Part shown: positions 58,993-64,000 of the stretch, piece by piece
Numbering within the stretch: position 1 is the first letter of the stretch
Layout: every line of letters starts with the position of its first letter
NCBI GenBank assembly: GCA_019637175.1
Contig: JAHBWD010000009.1
Location: forward strand, 1 to 64,000
Direction: 5' to 3'
Source of the DNA: Labilithrix sp.
GTDB taxonomy: Bacteria > Myxococcota_A > Polyangia > Polyangiales > Polyangiaceae
DNA length: 64,000 bases
Position numbers and translations under genes: made by a program
Notes under the pieces: model-generated
What the model was told of the DNA's origin: nothing
Databases searched by the model: none
Seen by the model: the letters and a program-made list of their open reading frames with translations, nothing else

Positions 58993-59011
58993 GGTGTTCC
59001 TCTCGAAGCCT

Positions 59012-59329
<318 letters not shown>

Positions 59330-59340
59330 GGGGTTCTTCC

Positions 59341-60531
<1,191 letters not shown>

Positions 60532-60569
60532 GACTCTCTCTCCGACGTGTCTGAAAGTTTACTTCGGCA

Positions 60570-62693
60570 CTACTTCGAGGTGCCCTTCACCTTGGCGACG
60601 ACCTCTTCCTGGACGGCCGCGGGGACGGGTGCGTAGTGCGAGAAGTGGAGTGACGACGTGGCGCGGCCCTGCGTCATCGAGCGCAGGTCGGTCACGTATC
60701 CGAACATCGAGGCGAGCGGCACCTCGGAGTCGATGACCTGCGCGTTGCCGCGCTGGCTCATGCCGAGGATCTTTCCACGGCGCGAGTTGATGTCACCGAT
60801 GACGTCGCCCATGTACTGCTCGGGGACGACGACCTCGTTCTTCATGATCGGCTCGAGCAGGTGGAGGCCTGCGCGCTTCGCGCCGTCTTGGAAGCAGAGC
60901 GAGGCCGCGATTTCGAAGGCCGCCGCGCTCGAGTCGACGTCGTGGTAGCTGCCGTCGTAGAGGCGGCAGTGCAGGTCGACGAGCGGGTAGCCGGCGAGGA
61001 CGCCGCGCTCCATTGCTTCCTTCACGCCCTTCTCGATCGCGGGGATGAACTCCTTCGGGATGACACCGCCGACGATGTCGTTCTCGAAGACGTAGCCCGC
61101 GCCGCGCTCGCCGGGGCCGATCTCCATCAAGACGTGGCCGAACTGGCCGCGACCGCCGGACTGCTTGGCGTACTTGTATTCGCAGGGCGTCTTCTTGGCG
61201 ATCGCCTCGCGGTACGCGACCTCGGGCTTGCCGACGTTCGACTCGACCTTGAACTCGCGGCGGAGGCGGTCGCAGATGATGTCGAGGTGGAGCTCGCCCA
61301 TGCCGCTGATGATCGTCTGACCCGACTCTTCGTCGGTGTGGACGCGGAACGACGGGTCTTCGGCGGCGAGCTTCTGGAGGGCGACGCCGAGCTTCTCGAC
61401 GTCGACCTTCGTCTTCGGCTCGACGGCGATCGAGATGACCGGCTCGGGGAAGATCATCTTCTCGAGGATGATCGGCTTGTTCTCGTCGCAGAGCGTGTCG
61501 CCGGTGCGCGTGTCCTTCAAGCCGACGGCCGCGTAGATGTTGCCGGCGTCGGCCTCGGTCAGCTCCTCGCGCTTGTTGGCGTGCATGCGGAGGATGCGGC
61601 CGATGCGCTCGCGCTTGCCGCGCGTCGAGTTGACGACCATCGTGCCGCTCGTGATCTTGCCCGAGTAGACGCGGAAGAACGTCAGGTTGCCGTGCGGATC
61701 GTTGATGATCTTGAACGCGTAGCCGGCGAACGGCGCGGCGTCGTCGGCCTTGCGCTCCTCTTCCGGCGCGTCCTTCTTGTCGGGGTTGACGCCCTTGACC
61801 GGCGGGATGTCGAGCGGCGACGGCAGGTAGTTGACGACCGCGTCGAGCAGGAGCTGGACGCCCTTGTTCTTGAACGCCGAGCCGCAGAGCACCGGGAAGA
61901 ACTTGAACGTCGTGCAGCCCTTGCGGAGGGCAGCGACGATCTCGGCCTCGGTGATCTCGTCGACCTTGCCGTCGAGGAACTTCGCCATGATGGCGTCGTC
62001 GACGTCGGCGCACGCCTCGATCATCCTCTCGCGGTAGGACTGGCACTTCTCCTTGATGTCCGCGGGGATGTCGGTCCAGTTGTACTTCTGACCCTTCGAC
62101 TCCTCGTCGAAGATCGCCGCGCGCATCGTGATGAGGTCGACGACGCCCTTGTGCTGATCTTCCTCGCCGACCGGCCACTGGATCGGGACCGGCGTGACGC
62201 CGAGGCGCTCCTTGATCGAGTTGACGTTCATCTCGAAGTCGGCGCCCGTCTTGTCCATCTTGTTGACGAAGACGATGCGCGGAACGCGGAACTTGTCGGC
62301 CTGGCGCCAGACCGTCTCCGTCTGGGGCTCGACGCCGTTGCCGCCGTCGAGGACCGCGACCGCGCCGTCGAGGACGCGCAGGGAGCGCTCGACCTCGATC
62401 GTGAAGTCGACGTGGCCTGGGGTGTCGATGATGTTGATGCGGTGACGAACGTTGGCGTGGGGGCCCTCGCCCGGCGCCCAGAAGCAGTTCGTCGCGGCCG
62501 AGGTGATCGTGATCCCGCGCTCCTGCTCCTGGACCATGTAGTCCATCGTCGCGGCGCCCTCGTGGACCTCGCCGATCTTGTAGTTGACACCCGTGTAGTA
62601 GAGAACGCGCTCGGTCGTCGTCGTCTTGCCCGCGTCGATGTGGGCCATGATTCCGATGTTTCGCGTTTTCTCTAGCGGGTATTCGCGGGCCAC
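60570..62693 (-). CDS. fusA: Elongation factor G
   Basis: 707 residues from GTG 62693 ([29 protein letters not shown]), preferred over the longer frame because it matches EF-G N-termini and has a GGAGA ribosome-binding site just upstream. Motifs: [32 protein letters not shown]. Domain IV has [20 protein letters not shown]. It drives translocation. It is the first gene of the block here, without rpsL and rpsG before it. Confidence 0.98.
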   Translation of the reverse strand: MAREYPLEKTRNIGIMAHIDAGKTTTTERVLYYTGVNYKIGEVHEGAATMDYMVQEQERGITITSAATNCFWAPGEGPHANVRHRINIIDTPGHVDFTIEVERSLRVLDGAVAVLDGGNGVEPQTETVWRQADKFRVPRIVFVNKMDKTGADFEMNVNSIKERLGVTPVPIQWPVGEEDQHKGVVDLITMRAAIFDEESKGQKYNWTDIPADIKEKCQSYRERMIEACADVDDAIMAKFLDGKVDEITEAEIVAALRKGCTTFKFFPVLCGSAFKNKGVQLLLDAVVNYLPSPLDIPPVKGVNPDKKDAPEEERKADDAAPFAGYAFKIINDPHGNLTFFRVYSGKITSGTMVVNSTRGKRERIGRILRMHANKREELTEADAGNIYAAVGLKDTRTGDTLCDENKPIILEKMIFPEPVISIAVEPKTKVDVEKLGVALQKLAAEDPSFRVHTDEESGQTIISGMGELHLDIICDRLRREFKVESNVGKPEVAYREAIAKKTPCEYKYAKQSGGRGQFGHVLMEIGPGERGAGYVFENDIVGGVIPKEFIPAIEKGVKEAMERGVLAGYPLVDLHCRLYDGSYHDVDSSAAAFEIAASLCFQDGAKRAGLHLLEPIMKNEVVVPEQYMGDVIGDINSRRGKILGMSQRGNAQVIDSEVPLASMFGYVTDLRSMTQGRATSSLHFSHYAPVPAAVQEEVVAKVKGTSK

Positions 62694-62987
62694 GGGGAGT
62701 CTCCGTTCTTCTTGCGCGGGATCCAGAAACACGAAACCCTCTCTGGCCCTCCCGCTGCCGTTTTCAGCGGGCCCGGATCGTCCGGGGAGTCCAGAGAGGG
62801 TGTCGGGGTACTTCTTAGCGGTGCCCAGCGGAGCCGAGGACCTGACCGAGTAACCCGATCCTTATGTCGTTTCGCACATCTGCGTTAGGCTGCCTTTTCC
62901 CGGAGACGTGGGCTTCTCACAGGAGGGGCCGGCTTTCTACCAAGGGAACCAGGGAAGTCAAGACGTTGCGACGGAAGGGGTGAGGCC
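62694..62987. other. fusA leader and divergent intergenic region
   Basis: 294 bp between fusA (minus) and the lipoprotein (plus). It contains the structured element at 62736-62801 and must contain promoters for both directions. On the minus strand a loosely -10-like CATAAG near 62860 is the best I can offer; I cannot place a -35 with confidence. Confidence 0.45.
62736..62801 (-). ncRNA. Predicted three-way-junction leader RNA upstream of fusA
   Basis: The outer stem is a perfect 11-bp pair, ACCCTCTCTGG (62736-62746) with CCAGAGAGGGT (62791-62801). Inside are two perfect hairpins: CCCGCTG/CAGCGGG (62751-62757 and 62765-62771, 7-nt loop) and CCCGGA/TCCGGG (62772-62777 and 62781-62786, 3-nt loop). 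The two hairpins abut with no unpaired base, and 4 nt separate each from the outer stem. It ends 42 nt before the fusA start, on the sense strand of the leader. It may be a cis-regulator of the operon. No known family is recognised. Confidence 0.65.
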
Positions 62988-63421
62988 ATGAAGACGAAAG
63001 CGCTGCTGCTCGTGACCGCCATTTGCGCCGCGGGCTGCGAGAAGAAGGACGACGAGGCCGCCGCCGCGGCGGTGGCCGCAAGCGCGAGCGCGGCCGTGGC
63101 CGCGGCCCTCGCAGCGCCGCGGCCGCTCCCGGCCGAGACCGCGCCGGCGGCCGCGCCGGGTACGACCGTCGCGACGGCGGCGACGCCCGCGAGGCCGCGG
63201 CGCCGCCGGCGAATGCCGCGGCAACCGGCGGACCGGACGCGAGCACGGTCATCACGAACGCGGCGGGCGACAAGAAGGTGGCCGTCACGACCAGCCCGAC
63301 CGGAGCGGCGCTCAACCTCCAGAACGACGCCGGCACCGGATCGGTCACGCAGGGCGCCGGAGGCACGACGATCACCGGCAAGAGCGGCAAGAGCATCACC
63401 ATCCCCGGCATGGCCAGGTGA
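62988..63421 (+). pseudogene. Lipoprotein gene with an apparent frameshift
   Basis: From ATG 62988 the frame gives MKTKALLLVTAICAAGCEKKDDE, a clear lipoprotein leader (Cys 17), then an Ala-rich spacer. Near 63170-63200 codon bias moves to another frame, which continues to a TGA at 63419-63421 (for example ASTVITNAAGDKKVAVTTSPTGAALNLQND and GTTITGKSGKSITIPGM). A single indel would join them into a protein of about 144 residues. Either a real broken gene or a sequence error in the GC-rich spacer. Function unknown; the C-terminal repeats of short beta strands recall autotransporter-like or DUF3060-like motifs. Confidence 0.6.
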
Positions 63422-63470
63422 GCGCGCTCTTGTCCCGCTCGCCCGCGGACGCGTAACGTCGCTGATCCGC

Positions 63471-64000
63471 ATGGCTCAGCGTGACCTCCAGGCCGAGTCG
63501 CCTCCGGCGGCCGAGGGCGCGACGGCGCGACGGCCGCCGCGCGCGCGCCTCGGATCGGCGATCCTGCGCGCCGCGCGCAGCCCCAAGGCGCGGCTCGCGA
63601 TCGTTCGGCGCGCGCTCGTCCCGCTGCTGCTCGCGCTCGTTCCCTTCTTCTGGGTCGCGGACGCGACGCACCGCTCGGCGCTGACGACGCTCGGCCGCGA
63701 TCAAGGGATCTTCCAGTACATCGGCTGGGCCGTCGGCCAAGGCGAGGTCGACTACCGCGACATCCGCGACGTCAACGGACCCCTCGTCCATTTGATCCAC
63801 AAGATCCTGCTCGCGTTGGGCGGCGCCGACGAGCACCGCTTCCACGTGCTCGAGCTCTTCGCGACGGGCGTCTCGTTCGCGTTCGTGGGCGCGTGCCTCC
63901 CCAGCCTCGTCGCGCGCCGCAAGCCGCGCGGCTACGAGCGCGCGGCGTGGGCCGCCGCCGCGTGGGTCGTGCTCGGCGCGCAGTATCACCTCTACCTCTA
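63471..64000 (+). CDS. GT-C-type membrane glycosyltransferase, 5' part (cut by window end)
   Basis: At least 176 residues from ATG 63471. A cytosolic Arg/Pro-rich head is followed by a membrane span (LVPLLLALVPFFWVAD). Then comes the large-loop motif GRDQGIFQYIGWAVGQGEVDYRDIRDVNGPL, which corresponds to the D-E/Q-G...Y-x-D-x-x-D pattern of PMT/ArnT-like glycosyltransferases using lipid-linked sugars. Further spans follow (FATGVSFAFVGACL, AAWAAAAWVVLGAQYHLYL). The rest lies beyond the window. Confidence 0.75.
   Translation, partial: MAQRDLQAESPPAAEGATARRPPRARLGSAILRAARSPKARLAIVRRALVPLLLALVPFFWVADATHRSALTTLGRDQGIFQYIGWAVGQGEVDYRDIRDVNGPLVHLIHKILLALGGADEHRFHVLELFATGVSFAFVGACLPSLVARRKPRGYERAAWAAAAWVVLGAQYHLYL

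Noticed and set aside
62736..62801. fusA leader structure as a terminator of an upstream gene
   Set aside because: No minus-strand gene lies upstream within the window, and the sequence after the outer stem is only weakly U-rich.

Overview
The window is very GC-rich, with strong G/C third-position bias. It has many Cys-rich or low-complexity lipoproteins, a hybrid PAS histidine kinase, paired Hsp70 genes and a GH92 glycosidase. Together these suggest a large-genome predatory or soil deltaproteobacterium of the myxobacterial (Polyangia/Sorangium-like) type. That assignment is inferred from style, not from a marker-gene search.

The backbone is the ribosomal-protein superoperon, all on the minus strand, in three blocks. 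Block 1 (62.7-56.9 kb) is fusA, tuf, rpsJ, rplD, rplW, rplB, rpsS. Block 2 (37.6-27.9 kb) is rplV, rpsC, rplP, rpmC, rpsQ, rplN, rplX, rplE, rpsN, rpsH, rplF, rplR, rpsE, rpmD, rplO, secY, adk, infA, rpmJ, rpsM, rpsK, and ends at a clear intrinsic terminator. Block 3 (16.3-14.0 kb) is rpsD, rpoA, rplQ. Gene order inside each block is canonical, but rplC is missing between rpsJ and rplD, and rpsL and rpsG are missing upstream of fusA. The fusA leader can fold into a compact three-way junction.

The 19.3-kb stretch between rpsS and rplV holds a plus-strand cation-antiporter operon of seven overlapping genes, mrpE, F, G, a fused MrpA-tail/MrpB, C, and three NuoL/M/N-like subunits. The third of these lacks the usual membrane glutamate. 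The operon is flanked by two tandem-domain universal stress proteins and a KefB-type antiporter. Around it lie an AmpG-like permease, an alpha/beta hydrolase and several lipoproteins (an FGE-fold protein, a LamG protein, a ZU5-like protein, and one with EF-hand-like loops).

The 11.6-kb stretch between rpsK and rpsD holds Cys-rich lipoproteins, an acetyltransferase, a GH92 glycosidase, a PARP-type zinc-finger/ankyrin protein, an SRPBCC plus ECF-sigma/SnoaL pair, an outer-membrane-like protein, and a two-gene HEAT-repeat cassette of different codon use. Next to the cassette is a structured inverted-repeat element.

The left end (0-14 kb) has a DUF4156 lipoprotein whose stop codon is interrupted by an IS630-family element with a frameshifted transposase. 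After it come a HEAT/TPR protein, acylphosphatase, a DUF2760-Hsp70-Hsp70 operon, and a minus-strand run of CBS protein, hybrid histidine kinase, nicotinate phosphoribosyltransferase and receiver protein. The right end has a frameshifted lipoprotein and the start of a GT-C-type membrane glycosyltransferase cut by the window edge. No rRNA, tRNA or CRISPR array was recognised.
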